From: Viola odorata
Lineage: Eukaryota > Streptophyta > Magnoliopsida > Malpighiales > Violaceae
Reading direction: 5' to 3'
Assembly: GCA_963691705.1 (NCBI GenBank)
Contig: OY829538.1
Span: forward strand, 14,906,443 to 14,970,442
Length of the DNA stretch: 64,000 nt
Positions 23,147 through 33,964 of the stretch are shown piece by piece. A model generated the notes under the pieces. That model was not told where the DNA came from. It saw only the letters and a list, made by a program, of their open reading frames with translations, and ran no database searches. The position numbers were made by a program, and so were the translations under genes. Numbering within the stretch: the stretch's first letter is position 1; each line of letters opens with the position of its first letter.

Positions 23147-23169
23147 TGACGTCACTCCGCATGACGTCA
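23147..23169. promoter_or_regulatory. Two TGACGTCA boxes, 15-bp period
   Basis: TGACGTCA at 23147 and 23162. This palindrome is the core site of plant bZIP (TGA-type) factors and pairs of it resemble as-1 elements. It lies about 100 bases upstream of the TATA box. The 3' LTR has three. Confidence 0.65.
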
Positions 23170-23254
23170 CTCAAGGCCACCCCAGCGGCATATATCACCC
23201 CAGCGACACCTGCCAGGGATTATTCCCACCCCCTATCGGTACACTCCTTCCTTT

Positions 23255-23267
23255 CCTTATAAATACC
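23255..23267 (+). promoter_or_regulatory. TATA box of the Tat 5' LTR
   Basis: CCTTATAAATACC; copy at 39985-39997 in the 3' LTR. Expected start near 23295. Confidence 0.8.
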
Positions 23268-23470
23268 CCCACCTTTTCAGACAGGAGGGTAAGCCTAAGA
23301 TAGCGTATTGAACCCCTGCCACTTTGACTACCTGCACTGACTTTGGCATCGGAGTGTTTACGCTGGAGACCCCCTCCGGCACTCTGCAGGTGACGAAGAC
23401 CCCAGTACAGTGTTCCCGACCAGCCCAGATCAGGCCGATTCTGCTCAGTATCCCCCGGACTCTTATCAAG

Positions 23471-23489
23471 TGGTGCTTTCATTGAGAGC
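23471..23489 (+). other. Tat primer binding site
   Basis: TGGTGCTTTCATTGAGAGC two bases after the LTR. The same form of site is known from Tat-lineage elements such as Grande-type ones; I do not assign the tRNA. Confidence 0.8.
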
Positions 23490-23553
23490 TTTGGTTAATT
23501 AAGTGAGTTTTCCTTAGTGACCAAGCTCTGTTCTTTCTGAGAGTCGAAGGATC

Positions 23554-24351
23554 ATGGCTTCAAATCCAGAATCCACACCCCCTCGTACTCGTGGGGTTCA
23601 CGCGCGTAGGGAACTTTTTTCCACGTCTTCGTCAAGTACATATGTCACATCACGTGAAACTTCCTCTGTGCAGACAGACTTTCTTTTTGGGCTGACAGCT
23701 GGCACTCCATTTTCTCAAATGGGCACCCCATTTTCGCAAACGGGTACCCCGTTTCCACAAATGGGTTCCCTTATTTCCTCAATGGGCGCCCCATTTTCTC
23801 ACACGGGCGGATCCAGTCACTCCGTCCCTCCTCTTGTAAGCTCTAGGATGGATGACCCTACTACTCCGTCGGTAAGCTCGATGTTAGCTCTTCGTGCCCA
23901 CTTGGACTATTTAATTGGGATGGCCGCAGGCTCCACTTCTAGTGCAGCGACATCAAGCGTGTCTTCTCGAGTTATTTTCACTCCGTCTATTGTCGCTGAT
24001 CGACCAGTATCGCCTCGTCGTCGGGAGAGCGTCCCTCTGACCTCACCTGCGATAAGTATGCCATTTAGCTTTGCGCAATTGGCAGACGGACAGGAGGAGC
24101 ACTACGTACCGCGGATACCGCGGATTCCTGTCTCCCAAGTGGAGCGATTGGTAGATGAATACAGAGAGCGTTGGGATGGTAGGAGAGAGGGAGCCAGTAG
24201 GGAGGTATCTATGGAGCGGAGTGAGAGATCAGGCAGTAGGAGGCGATGGACCCGTTCGCCTAGGAGTCGTAGCCAGTCTTCCAGGCAGCATCGTACCCCT
24301 GGAGCCTTGAGGGCACAGGCGACACTTAGACATGTCTCCTCCTCGTCATGA
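23554..24351 (+). CDS. Tat gag N-terminal part, 265 residues
   Basis: Starts ATGGCTTC 65 bases after the primer site. Residues about 52-85 hold five imperfect eight-residue repeats (GTPFSQMG type). Then comes a Ser/Pro-rich stretch and a basic Arg/Ser-rich end (about 205-250), suggesting nucleic acid binding. The conserved gag core lies in the next frame from 24332, so this frame ends through a single frameshift near 24340. In the living element it was the N-terminal domain of one gag-pol protein. The N-terminal extension has no domain I recognise. Confidence 0.75.
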   Translation: MASNPESTPPRTRGVHARRELFSTSSSSTYVTSRETSSVQTDFLFGLTAGTPFSQMGTPFSQTGTPFPQMGSLISSMGAPFSHTGGSSHSVPPLVSSRMDDPTTPSVSSMLALRAHLDYLIGMAAGSTSSAATSSVSSRVIFTPSIVADRPVSPRRRESVPLTSPAISMPFSFAQLADGQEEHYVPRIPRIPVSQVERLVDEYRERWDGRREGASREVSMERSERSGSRRRWTRSPRSRSQSSRQHRTPGALRAQATLRHVSSSS

Positions 24352-26041
24352 TCGTGAGATCTTGGACGACACTGCTGGTCATCCTTTCACCCACCGTGTA
24401 AGGCACCACAGGGTCAGCCGGCATGTTAAGCTCCCCGCGGAATCATACGATGGCACCAAAGACCCCATCTCGCATCTTAATAAGGTGAAGGATTTCGTTC
24501 AGTTTCAAACGCACAATGACGCGGCGTTGTGTCAAATATTCGTTATGACATTGTCAGGAGTAGCTCGCCTCTGGTTTGAAGGACTTCCTGCTTGATCAAT
24601 TGATAATTTCCCGCAACTGGAGGCCAAGTTTAAGAGTCGCTTCAGCACAGCTATCCCCATTCGAAAGTCCGCAGCAGCCTTGTTTGATATATGTAGAAAA
24701 CCAGAGGAGTCTTTGAATAGTTATCTTGGTCGTTTTGATATAGAAATGTCGTTAACTCCTGGTATTACCATTGATTTCTCCATAGAAGCTTTGAAGCAAA
24801 ATTGTGGATATGGGAAGCTGAGAGATACGCTGATGGTGGATCCCCCAACGACTTTAGACGTGTTAAGGTTAAAGGCTCACAATTATGCGAGAATGGAAGA
24901 AGAAGAATATAGAAACAGGATACGGGATGCGCCCCAGAACGCCCCTCCTGCTCCCACGGTTCAAGGTAGTATGACCCACGACACCCGTCCAGGTGACGAA
25001 TACACCCAGCGGAAAGATTACATCCTTAAGGCATCGAATCTCCAGAAGGGTAATTACCCTAGAGGAAGGGGCGGCGGTCTGAATGTTCAGCGACATGGGG
25101 ATCCCCCTAAGGGTCGAACGTACGATCCCGACCTTCCTCCCCTTACACTCCCACGAGCGGAGATCTTAGCCATCATTCAGCAGCGGGACCTGCCGATCCG
25201 CTATCCGGTCCCTGTAAAGCCAGGGGTGGTTATGGGAGGAAGGGAGAACGCTTTTTGTAAATTTCATAAGGTTAAGGGGCATTCTACAGAGGCATACAGG
25301 GAATTGAAGTTAGCAATAAAGTGCCTGTTGGAAGAAGGCTATCTTGGAGAATTCGCCACTAGTATGAGAGAAGAAACCAGGAGCGACCCTCCACACGGGG
25401 CGTTAGGTGACCATCAATTGCCTCCTCCCCTTGGGAACAGCGGAACTTCTGAGGCAAAGGGGAAAGAAGCGCTAATGATGTATGACGAGGACATCCCCAT
25501 TATTAACATTATCGCTGGGGGCGCGTCGTTCCTGGATGAGATTATCCCAGCAACACTCATGGCAGGAGAGAAGCGGAAACAGGAAGGCCAGCCTGTAAAA
25601 AAAGGAGTGATTGATGCACTGGACAGGATGGTAATATCTTTTTCGGAAGAAGATAAGAAGGGCGTTGTCTTTCCTCAAAATGACGCGCTAGTAGTCACAC
25701 CGGTTGTTGGGAGCCATGGCGTGCGAAGGACCCTCATTGATAATGGCAGTGCGGTGAACTTATTTTCTTTGGAAGCATATAATCTCATGAAACGCCCTGC
25801 CGGTGAACTGGCGCCTTGCAAGAAACCAATCATTGGAGTGGACGGCATCCCTATACCTGTAATTGGAGTCACAACGCTGCCTGTGTATTTTAGAGAAGAC
25901 GCGTCGAAACGATCAGAAGAGTTGATGTTCTTGGTTGTGGATCTTATCCTACCGTATAATGCCATTCTAGGGCGGCCATTCCTCAATCATTTTGGGGCGG
26001 CGGTATCTCAGAAACACCTCAAGATGAAATACCCCTCTTAG
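24332..26041 (+). pseudogene. Tat gag core, zinc-finger-like motif and protease
   Basis: Gag core: YDGTKDPISHLNKVKDFVQF, ..LSGVARLWFEGLP.., ..SLNSYLGRFDIE. A TGA at 24593-24595 stands where relatives have Gly (LP-G-S). A zinc-finger-like CX2H..H motif (FCKFHKVKGHSTEAY, near 25253) has Tyr in place of the last Cys. The retropepsin active site reads DNGS (Asp at 25739) rather than DT/SG and is followed by AILGRPFL. The frame ends at a TAG (26039) and continues in register into RT, so that stop is a mutation. Otherwise complete. Confidence 0.85.
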
Positions 26042-27394
26042 GAAGGGGTAGTATCGATCAAGGGCGATCAAAAGCTAGCCGTCGAGTGTTATTCGCTCAT
26101 GATTCAAAAAAGTTGTGATCAATATGTGTGTGTGGCAGCGGATCCCTATGAGCAAAGGGATGAAAGACGAACCCAGCCAGTGGATGGGATGGTGTCCATC
26201 CCCGTCCAAGGCAATGATAAGGCGAGCTTCCAGGCCAGTGACAAGTTGACCCTTGAGGAGAGAGCACAATTAGCCCGGTTGTTGAACAAGTGCAAAGGAG
26301 AGTTCGCGTTGAAACCGGCGGACATGCCTGGCGTGTCTAGGGAAGTGGCTGAGCACCGACTCAATGTTGACCCACGCGCCACGCCAGTTCAACAGAAGCG
26401 GCGAGCATTCTCCACGGAAAAGTCGGTGGTGATTGATAAGGAGGTAGTAAAGCTGATGAAAGCGGGATTCATCCGAGAAGTCCAATACCCCACTTGGTTG
26501 GCCAACCCCGTCTTAGTCCACAAGCCCAACGGAGACTGGCGCATGTATATTGACTTCACTAATTTGAATGACGCTTGTCTTAAGGACTGTTATCCGCTTC
26601 CTCGGATTGATCAGTTGGTCGATCAAGCGGCAGGGTACGCATATTTGAGTTCCCTGGACGCCAATTCTGGATATCATCAAATTCCTATGGCCAAGGAAGA
26701 TGAGGAAAAGATGGCATTTATAACTCCGAAGGCCACCTACTGCTACACGGCAATGCCGTTTGGCTTAAAGAATGCAGGGGCGACCTTCCAGCGTATGGCC
26801 AACAAAGTGTTTGAAAAGCAAATCGGGAGAAATGTAGAAGCGTATGTAGATGATGTATTGGTCAAGAGCAGAAGTTTCAGTGACCATCTGACCGATTTGC
26901 AGGAAGTGTTTGATACATTGAGGAAGTACCAGATAAGGTTGAACCCCCGCAAGTGCGCGTTTGCATTCCAAACGGGAAAATTCTTGGGGTACGTGGTAAG
27001 CCAAAAGGGCATCCAGTCGAACCCGTCAAAGATTAAGGCTATCCATGATATGATATCGCCGCGAACCCTCCAGGAGGTTCAGAGGTTAACAGGACGCGTC
27101 ATTGCTCTGGGGCAGTTCATCTCTAAGCAGGGCGAGAAGTGCTTGCCGTTCTTTAAAGTCATACGTAAGAAAGCTTCTTTCGGATGGACACAAGAGTGCG
27201 AAGAGGCGTTCGTGAGTTTGAAGACACACTTGTCGTCCGACTTGGTACTAACGCGACCGGAACCGGGCGACACCCTATTCTTGTACCTCGGTGTCGCGGA
27301 TGAAGTGGTCAGTGTCGTTTTGGTCCGGGAGGATAATCACGCCCACCGCCCTGTGTTCTTTGTTAGCCATGTGTTAAAAGATGCCGAGGTGTGA
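26042..27394 (+). CDS. Tat reverse transcriptase and first RNase H
   Basis: In register with the gag-protease frame. RT motifs run in order: KAGFIREVQYPTWLAN, GDWRMYIDF, LSSLDANSGYHQI, MPFGLKNAGATFQRM and the active site YVDD at 26843-26854, then FLGYVVSQKGI and the RNase H start (FLYLGVADEVVSVVL). The first RNase H has lost its usual acidic residues, as is common in Tat elements with a second RNase H. Closed by TGA at 27392 in V-R-YTHIEK, a likely CGA to TGA change; the next frame continues without shift. Confidence 0.9.
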   Translation, partial: EGVVSIKGDQKLAVECYSLMIQKSCDQYVCVAADPYEQRDERRTQPVDGMVSIPVQGNDKASFQASDKLTLEERAQLARLLNKCKGEFALKPADMPGVSREVAEHRLNVDPRATPVQQKRRAFSTEKSVVIDKEVVKLMKAGFIREVQYPTWLANPVLVHKPNGDWRMYIDFTNLNDACLKDCYPLPRIDQLVDQAAGYAYLSSLDANSGYHQIPMAKEDEEKMAFITPKATYCYTAMPFGLKNAGATFQRMANKVFEKQIGRNVEAYVDDVLVKSRSFSDHLTDLQEVFDTLRKYQIRLNPRKCAFAFQTGKFLGYVVSQKGIQSNPSKIKAIHDMISPRTLQEVQRLTGRVIALGQFISKQGEKCLPFFKVIRKKASFGWTQECEEAFVSLKTHLSSDLVLTRPEPGDTLFLYLGVADEVVSVVLVREDNHAHRPVFFVSHVLKDAEV

Positions 27395-28936
27395 TACACC
27401 CACATTGAAAAGGTGGCATTCGCCCTGCTACAGTCCACACGGAAGATAGACAGGTACTTCCAGGCCCATCCAGTCATCGTGCTCACGGATCAGCCTTTGA
27501 GAAGAATTCTTAGGAAACCAGAATCCTCGGGGAGGATGTTGATTTGGTCAATTGAGCTGGAACAATATGGATTACAGTACAAAGCCCGGCCATCCATAAA
27601 AGCTCAGGTTTTGGCGGATTTTATCACCGAATGTACATTTACTAGGGACAAGGCAGCGGAGCCGCTCGAAAAGAAAGAAAGTAATGCAAAGGTCCCACCC
27701 TCAGAAGCCCCCGCGGACATATGGGTCATCTATGTAGATGGCGCCAAAAATCAAGAGTTGGCGGGAGCTGGCATATACATGATCGGGCCATATAATGTGC
27801 AGGTGCGGCACACCATTAGAATCCTACAACCATTATCCAACAACGCAGCAGAGTATGAAGTGTTATTGGCGGGGCTTATAGTAGGAAGGAGCCTCTTCGC
27901 TAAAAATGAAAATGACCTGGTAGCAGGAGCCCCATGGTTGAGAATACGAGGGGACTCCAAATTGATAGTTGATCAAGTCTTGGGACATTCCCAAGCTAGA
28001 GAACCGATCATGGCGCAATACCTCTCGAAAGTGAAAAGGGAATTGGAAGAAATGGAACAAAGCGGCGTGTGTGTTACTCTCGAACACATTCCGCGGGAGG
28101 AAAATATAGAGGCGGATAATCTTGCCAAGGCGGCAGCTAATCAGGAGGCTGTCATACCAGAAGGCGTGTACTATGAGGAAAGGTCATTACCGTCCTTCAT
28201 GGAGGAACAACTATCGCTATGTGTGGAGGAGATTGAAAAGGACTGGAGGGTCCCTGTGATAAATGTTTTGAAGCACGATGAGTTGCCCAGCGACAGTACA
28301 GAGAAGAAAAAAGTGCTGAAGCAAGCGGCAAGGTGCACTTATTATGATGGGGAGTTAATTCGGAGATGTTTCTCGCACCCGGCCGCAAAATGTATAACGG
28401 AGCAAGAAGGCCTCCATACCCTGCGTGAGATTCATGAAGGCATCTGCGGCATGCACGTGTCGGGTGGTACCATGGCCGCGCAGGTGTTTCGGTCAGGATT
28501 CTATTGGCCCACTATTCGCAGGGATTGTAACAACTTTGTGCAATCATGCCTTAAGTGTCAAGAATTTGCCAAAATCCCTCGACGACCCGCCACTGAAATA
28601 TCTCAGATCGTGGCGCCTTGTCCTTATGCCAAGTGGGGAATCGATATTTTAGGCCCTTTTCCTAAGGCCAGGTCTCAACTGGAATTTATAACTGTGGCAC
28701 TGGACTACTTTACCAAATGGGCAGAAGCGGAAGCGGTAGCCAGTATTACGACAGAGAAGGTATGGCACTTCTTTAAGCACCAAGTGATCATGCGTTTCGG
28801 GGTACCTCGCGTGCTAGTTAGCGACAACGGGGCACAGTTTACCAGCCACTTCTTCAAAGAGCAATGTGAAGAATTCCAGATCGAGCAGAGTTTTCCTCTG
28901 TGGCGCATCCTCAGACTAATGGCCAGGCGGAGGTAA
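27395..28936 (+). pseudogene. Tat second RNase H and integrase (N-terminal and core)
   Basis: Continues the polyprotein. The second RNase H has the full acidic set: VIYVDGAKN, NNAAEYEVLL, RGDSKLIVDQV, REENIEADNLAK. The integrase zinc domain follows (HEGICGMH.., CLKC, 28430-28560), then the core with GIDILGPFP and VSDNGAQF. Near 28895 a frameshift moves the reading into the frame at 28900. The doubled RNase H is a Tat hallmark. Confidence 0.9.
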
Positions 28937-29456
28937 CCAACCGAAGCATACTAAGCGGCATTAAGAAAAATCTTGAGGGGTCGAAAAAGAAGTGGCCAGA
29001 CGAGCTACCTTATGTAATGTGGGCTTACCGCATGACTGTCAAAACTAGTACGGGGGAAACGCCCTTTGCGATGGCCTTTGGTACCGAAGCGGTAATGCCT
29101 GTTGAAATTGGCACCCTAAGCTTAAGGGTGGAATATTTCAAGGAGGAGTTAAACGAGGAAAGGTTACGTGCTAACCTTGATATGCTGCCTGAGGCGCGCG
29201 AGGAAGCCCTCTTGAAAATAATGCACTACAAAAGAAGAATGGCGCGGTATCACAACAGACATGTTAAGGAGCGGCTGCTCAAGGCGGGAGACCTCGTGTT
29301 CAGGGACAAACGAGCAGCGGGCCAACGAATGTGGAAACTCAGCTCAAACTGGGAGGGCCCGTACCGCGTCACTCGTGTTATCGGAAAGGGAGCATATCAC
29401 CTCGAAACGATTGACGGTACTCCCTTACTTAACTCTTAGAATATTGCTCGATTAAA
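28900..29456 (+). pseudogene. Tat integrase C-terminal part
   Basis: Opens with AHPQTNGQAEVTNR, which holds the catalytic Glu. Then WAYRMTVKTSTGETPFAMAFG and the basic GPYRVTRVIGKGAYHLE tail, as in Tat integrases. A TAG at 29437 precedes the expected final residues. No chromodomain is seen, as expected outside chromoviruses. Confidence 0.9.
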
Positions 29457-29540
29457 ATTATATCATGCTAGAATTTGACATGCTGTTGAATTGGTCTTGA
29501 AATAGAAATTGAATTTGTCTTGAAATAGAAATTGAAAAGT

Positions 29541-31035
29541 GACATGCCGTTGGGCATGGTCTAGAAAATAAAATAGACATGCCGTTGGGCATGGTCTTGA
29601 AATAGAAATTGAATTGAAATAGAAAATAAAAGCGACATACCGTTGGGCATGGTCTTGAAATAGAAATTGAATTGAAATAGAAATTGGAAAGTGACATGCC
29701 GTTGGGCATGGTCTTGAAATAGAAATTGAATTTGTCTTGAAATAGAAATTGGAAAGTGACATGCCGTTGGGCGTGGTCTTGAAATAGAAATTGAATTTGA
29801 ATTGAAATAGAAATTGGAAAGTGACATGCCGTTGGGTGTGGTCTTGAAATAGAAATTGAATTTTAATTGAAATAGAAATTGGAAAGTGACATGCCGTTGG
29901 GCATGGTCTTGAAATAGAAATTGAATTGAAATAGAAAATAAAAGCGACATGCCGTTGGGCATGGTCTTGAAATAGAAATTGAATTTGTCTTGAAATAGAA
30001 ATTGAAAAGTGACATGCCGTTGGGCATGGTCTAGAAAATAAAATCGACATGCCGTTGGGCATGGTCTTGAAATAGAAATTGAATTGAAATAGAAAATAAA
30101 AGCGACATGCCATTGGGCATGGTCTAGAAATAGAAATTGGAAAGTGACATGCCGTTGGGCATGGTCTTGAAATAGAAATTGAATTTGTCTTGAAATAGAA
30201 ATTGGAAAGTGACATGCCGTTGGGCATGGTCTTGAAATAGAAATTGAATTTGAATTGAAATAGAAATTGGAAAGTGACATGCCGTTGGGCATGGTCTTGA
30301 AATAGAAATTGAATTGAAATAGAAAATAAAAGCGACATGCCGTTGGGTATGGTCTTGAAATAGAAATTGAATTTGTCTTGAAATAGAAATTGAAAAGTGA
30401 CATGCCGTTGGGCATGGTCTTGAAATAGAAATTGAATTGAAATAGAAAATAAAAGCGACATGCCGTTGGGCATGGTCTTGAAATAGAAATTGAATTGAAA
30501 TAGAAATTGGAAAGTGACATGCCGTTGGGCATGGTCTTGAAATAGAAATTGAATTGAAATAGAAAATAAAAGCGACATGCCGTTGGGCATGGTCTTGAAA
30601 TAGAAATTGAATTTGTCCTGAAATAGAAATTGAAAAGTGACATGCCGTTGGGCATGGTCTAGAAAATAAAATCGACATGCCGTTGGGCATGGTCTTGAAA
30701 TAGAAATTGAATTGAAATAGAAAATAAAAGCGACATGCCGTTGGGCATGGTCTTGATATTGAATTTGTCTTGAAATAGAAATTGGAAAGAGACATGCCGT
30801 TGGGCATGGTCTTGAAATAGAAATTGAATTGAAATAGAAAATAAAAGCGACATGCCGTTGGGCATGGTCTTGAATTGAATTGAAATAGAAATTGAATTGA
30901 AATTGAAATAGAAATTGAATTGAAATAGAAATTGGAAAGTGACATGCCGGTGGGCATGGTCTAGAAATTAAAAGGGACATGCCGGTGGGCATGGTCTAGA
31001 AATTGAAATGTGTCATGCCGGTGGGCATGGTCTAG
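29541..31035. repeat. 27-copy hairpin minisatellite after pol
   Basis: Each copy has CATGCC-GTTG-GGCATG (a 6-bp stem with 4-base loop, extended by GAC/GTC with one bulge), followed by a spacer of GAAATAGAAATTGAATT words. Spacing is 33-94 bp, most often 58 or 65. The last three copies have loop GGTG. The repeat leaves long minus-strand frames open in all phases (up to 509 codons); these are artefacts. The Silene element Retand also carries an amplified tandem repeat here. Confidence 0.9.
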
Positions 31036-31108
31036 AAATTGTTGTGGAGATATTTCTTGTTCCTTGTTGGTTGTCTCTGTAATGTGCAGATAACAAGGAA
31101 AGGAGGAT

Positions 31109-31595
31109 GTCGGGGGTGAAAAGTCCTAGCCTTGGGGCAGAACGGGCTAATGCAGATGGGTCGTCAAGAGGAGGCACGCCCCGGCGATCCTGGAAATATA
31201 TGGTGCTGGAAGTGAAAAATTCTGGCCTTGTGAGGCCAGCCTTAATCAGGCGGCTCGCTAAGATGAGACACGCTCCAGCACTGTCGGGAGTGAAAATCCT
31301 AACCTGGGGAAACCCAGAGAGGGCACGCCCCGACTCCCCTGGGGTGTAAAGTCCTATCCTTGTGACAGCCCGTGCTCACATAGGCGGATGATCATTAAGT
31401 GAGGCACGACCCTAGGGAAGATAAAAACTCCACCTCGCAAGTGAAAATCCTATCCTTACGAGGGTAGCGCTAACATAGGCTCCTCGTAAAGAAGGGGCAC
31501 GTTTCGAGGTGCGAGGGCAACGCTGAGGAAGTGAAAAGTCCTATCCTCGTGATGGCTGGCCCTTATCAGGCGGCACACTAAGAGGGGGCACTTCC
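31109..31595. repeat. Six consecutive modules with covarying closing stems
   Basis: Modules at 31109-31185, 31203-31281, 31283-31334, 31338-31416, 31431-31511 and 31527-31595. Each starts with an arm, then GTGAAAA-TCCT.., and ends with ..GGCACG and a complementary arm. Arms: GTCGGGG/CCCCGGC, GTGCTGGA/TCCAGCAC, GTCGGG/CCCGAC, CCTGGGGT/ACCCTAGG, CACCTCG/CGAGGTG, GGAAGTG/CACTTCC. Inner stems also occur, e.g. CTGGCC/GGCCAG, CTGGG-GAAA-CCCAG and TTACGAGG/CCTCGTAA. Arm sequences differ but pairing holds. Confidence 0.8.
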
Positions 31596-32153
31596 CGGCC
31601 GATTGAAGAAATACGGGAAGTCACGGTACCCCAACTAGTAACCGGAAGGGACAAACCCGGCGAAGTTTGGCTGGAAGAGTACATGACACGTGCGACATCG
31701 GGCGGAATAGTGCCAAGTGAGTTGGGGAAATACACGCCCACACCCCAAGGTAATTAAGATATTTTAGTAGATTTCGCTACTAATATAAATGATAAGTGAA
31801 AATGTGCAGAAAATTCGGCACAAGCGATATCTCGGAAGGATCGCGCTGAGAAAGTGAGGAGCGCGCGCGGCAATGGCCCAAGGTAACTAAGGCTTTTCGG
31901 GAATATGTCGCTACTAACAAAAGTTATAAGTAAAATGTGCAGAAAATTTAGTAAAGTGTCAAAGTGATGGAACACTTGGAAAATAATGACGCCGCGGAGA
32001 AGCAGAGCGTCTAAAGGGGAGATCCAGTCGTCTCAAGCATGGTACGAGATAATGGCGAGGAGCGGATCTACCCTATTGCGCGAGGAGAAATGCACGACGA
32101 CATGACGTGTTGTGACCCCGCAAGGGAAGCTCAAAGGCGCAGGCCACATCAGT
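31596..32153. other. Tat 3' region with a 75-bp direct repeat
   Basis: CCAAGGTAA-TAAG..TTTCGCTACTAA..AATGTGCAGAAAATT occurs at 31742-31818 and again at 31874-31948. A shorter echo (AATGTGCAGATAACAAGG) is at 31081. No gene is seen. Confidence 0.65.
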
Positions 32154-33509
32154 TCAACGATGGCAACCAGTTTTAGAAAGAAGGGCTAATGAAAGTAAAG
32201 TGAGAAAGATCATCGATAAAGTAAAATGATGGCAAATTGTGCAAACTGTTTGTACAAGAGGGGATACTTGTTTAAATAAAAGGCCCCAAAAACACAAAAA
32301 GGACAAAGAAGTTGGGGCGCCCGATGGACCAAAAGAGAAGTGACATTTACGCCCTGGGATGCTGTTATCCCCCTCGCTATGCCGTGGCCTCTTCGCTTGA
32401 TGGTAGCCCTCTTCCGTGAGGAACCCGGACTTCTGCTTGAACAGGCGGATAATGGCATCAGCGTCGAAGAAATTGCGGCCGTGACGCTCAATGTAACATT
32501 CGGCCATGAGGCCTGCAGTTTGTTCCATAAACCATTTACACTTGTCCGCCGTTTCCTCCGTAAGAGCGGCATTCTTACTTTGCTCCGCTTGAAGAGCGGC
32601 ATCCCTCGCGGCCTAGTGTCCTTTGGCCTCTTCCAATTCTTTCCTCGCAACCCCCAAACTGGCTTCCACACATTGTCACTCTTCAACACTCTTCCTCAGC
32701 TCCTCTTGAGTTTTATGAAGTTCCCTTTGGTACTTGCTGATTTCTTCCAAGAGCTGGTGATTAGTGTTGTGCCATTCCTGGGAGGAAGATTGGAGAGAGC
32801 TCATTCGTCTCGTCACATTCCTAGACCAGTAATGGAAACCCTGAAAGCTAGAGAACAGCTGGGTTCTTATCTGCTGCAGTTGCTCGCCCTCGGCAATAGA
32901 GAGGAAGGCCTGCTCCTCCTCCTCAACCGACATCAGATGCCCTGCCAGATAGGCGGATGTCGCTAGGGAGCTGTCGCCCCCCAATGCTGGGAACCCGCGC
33001 TGGCGAATGTTGCTTAAATCAACTTGATGGGTGGCGGCTCCGCTAGAGAGTATAGTGCTTAGGTCAGCCACTATGCGCGGAGTGTCCACCGGGGGAAGAG
33101 AGGGAGAGACTGTCTGAACAGCAGTAGGAATGAAGAAGACATCAGGAGGGGACGGAGGGGAACGATTAGATGGTCCAGCATCAATATTGAAACCGCAGGT
33201 TGGTAGGGAAGGAAAGTCCTCCTCTGCAAGATCCTCCAAGAAGTCCAAGGGATTGCCAGGTGGAGGAGATGACGCGACAAAAGAAGAGTGAAGCGGCGCA
33301 GAGTTAGCCCCGTTCCCTGCCAGACCAGAGCGTTGATGACCCACCAAGGGTCCGGTATCGGTGACGCTGCCTTGCCTCCCCTGACCAGCGGTAAAGTCGC
33401 TCACTGAAGTTGAGTCCTCATTAAGACGCGGTCGCTTGGGGTCAAGAATACCCGACAAATCCATGCCGTCGCGCGAAGGAGTACCAGAAGAAGCAACAAC
33501 AGCGGTATC

Positions 33510-33586
33510 CTACGTGCAAAAGAAATAGGGGAATTAAGAAGCGGACACAAAATATGCAGACGAAGAAAATCTTATGAAAAAACCAC
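33510..33586 (-). other. Intron 2 of antisense gene A
   Basis: 77 bases, donor TTTAG|GTGG, acceptor GCACGTAG|GATACC, phase 0. The last exon codon is now TAG, probably from CAG. Gene B has no intron here. Confidence 0.55.
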
Positions 33587-33894
33587 CTAAATAGGGGGAC
33601 AGGTAGGAGCGATAACGCGAAGTCGGAGAGTTCTTTTCTTCTTTCTTGCAATGGGAGGATGAGAAGATGACGCTCGAGTAGGAACAACGCTAGGGGAGGA
33701 AATTGGCTCAGCAGTTGATGTGGCAGTAGCCTCCGCCCGAGGAAGAGAAGAGGACTCAGGTGCAGAAGTGGACGCGGGCGTGGTGTTAGTCATGACACCA
33801 GCCGAGGTAGCAGAAAGAGCCCTTTTTTCTCTCTTCTGCTGAGCTCTTCTCTCTCTTTTCTTGATGCAGTCAGGTTTCCACCCGGCGGGAGGAT

Positions 33895-33964
33895 CTGTAG
33901 AAATAAGAAATAAATGTTAGAGTTAGTATTGGCATGGAACAGTGAACAAAGGGACGGTGCTCAC
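33895..33964 (-). other. Intron 1 of antisense gene A
   Basis: 70 bases, donor CAAA|GTGAGC, branch-like TACTAAC, pyrimidine tract and acceptor TTTCTACAG. Phase 1, the same position, phase and donor as in gene B. Confidence 0.75.

Larger units (their letters stand above)
22951..23468 (+). repeat. Tat 5' LTR
   Basis: TGATAACTATCG.. to ..CTCTTATCA; pairs with 39685-40198. Shorter than most Tat-lineage LTRs. It has an 18-base segment (near 23187) absent from the 3' LTR and one fewer TGACGTCA unit. Confidence 0.95.

Noticed and set aside
29463..30992. Minus-strand frame of 509 codons rich in FYF and NGMSL repeats
   Set aside because: It lies wholly in the hairpin minisatellite, and overlapping frames in the other phases are equally open with the same words. 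A composition artefact.
29541..31595. CRISPR-like array of repeats and spacers
   Set aside because: Repeats are degenerate, spacers are themselves repeated words, and the setting is a plant retrotransposon. No cas genes.
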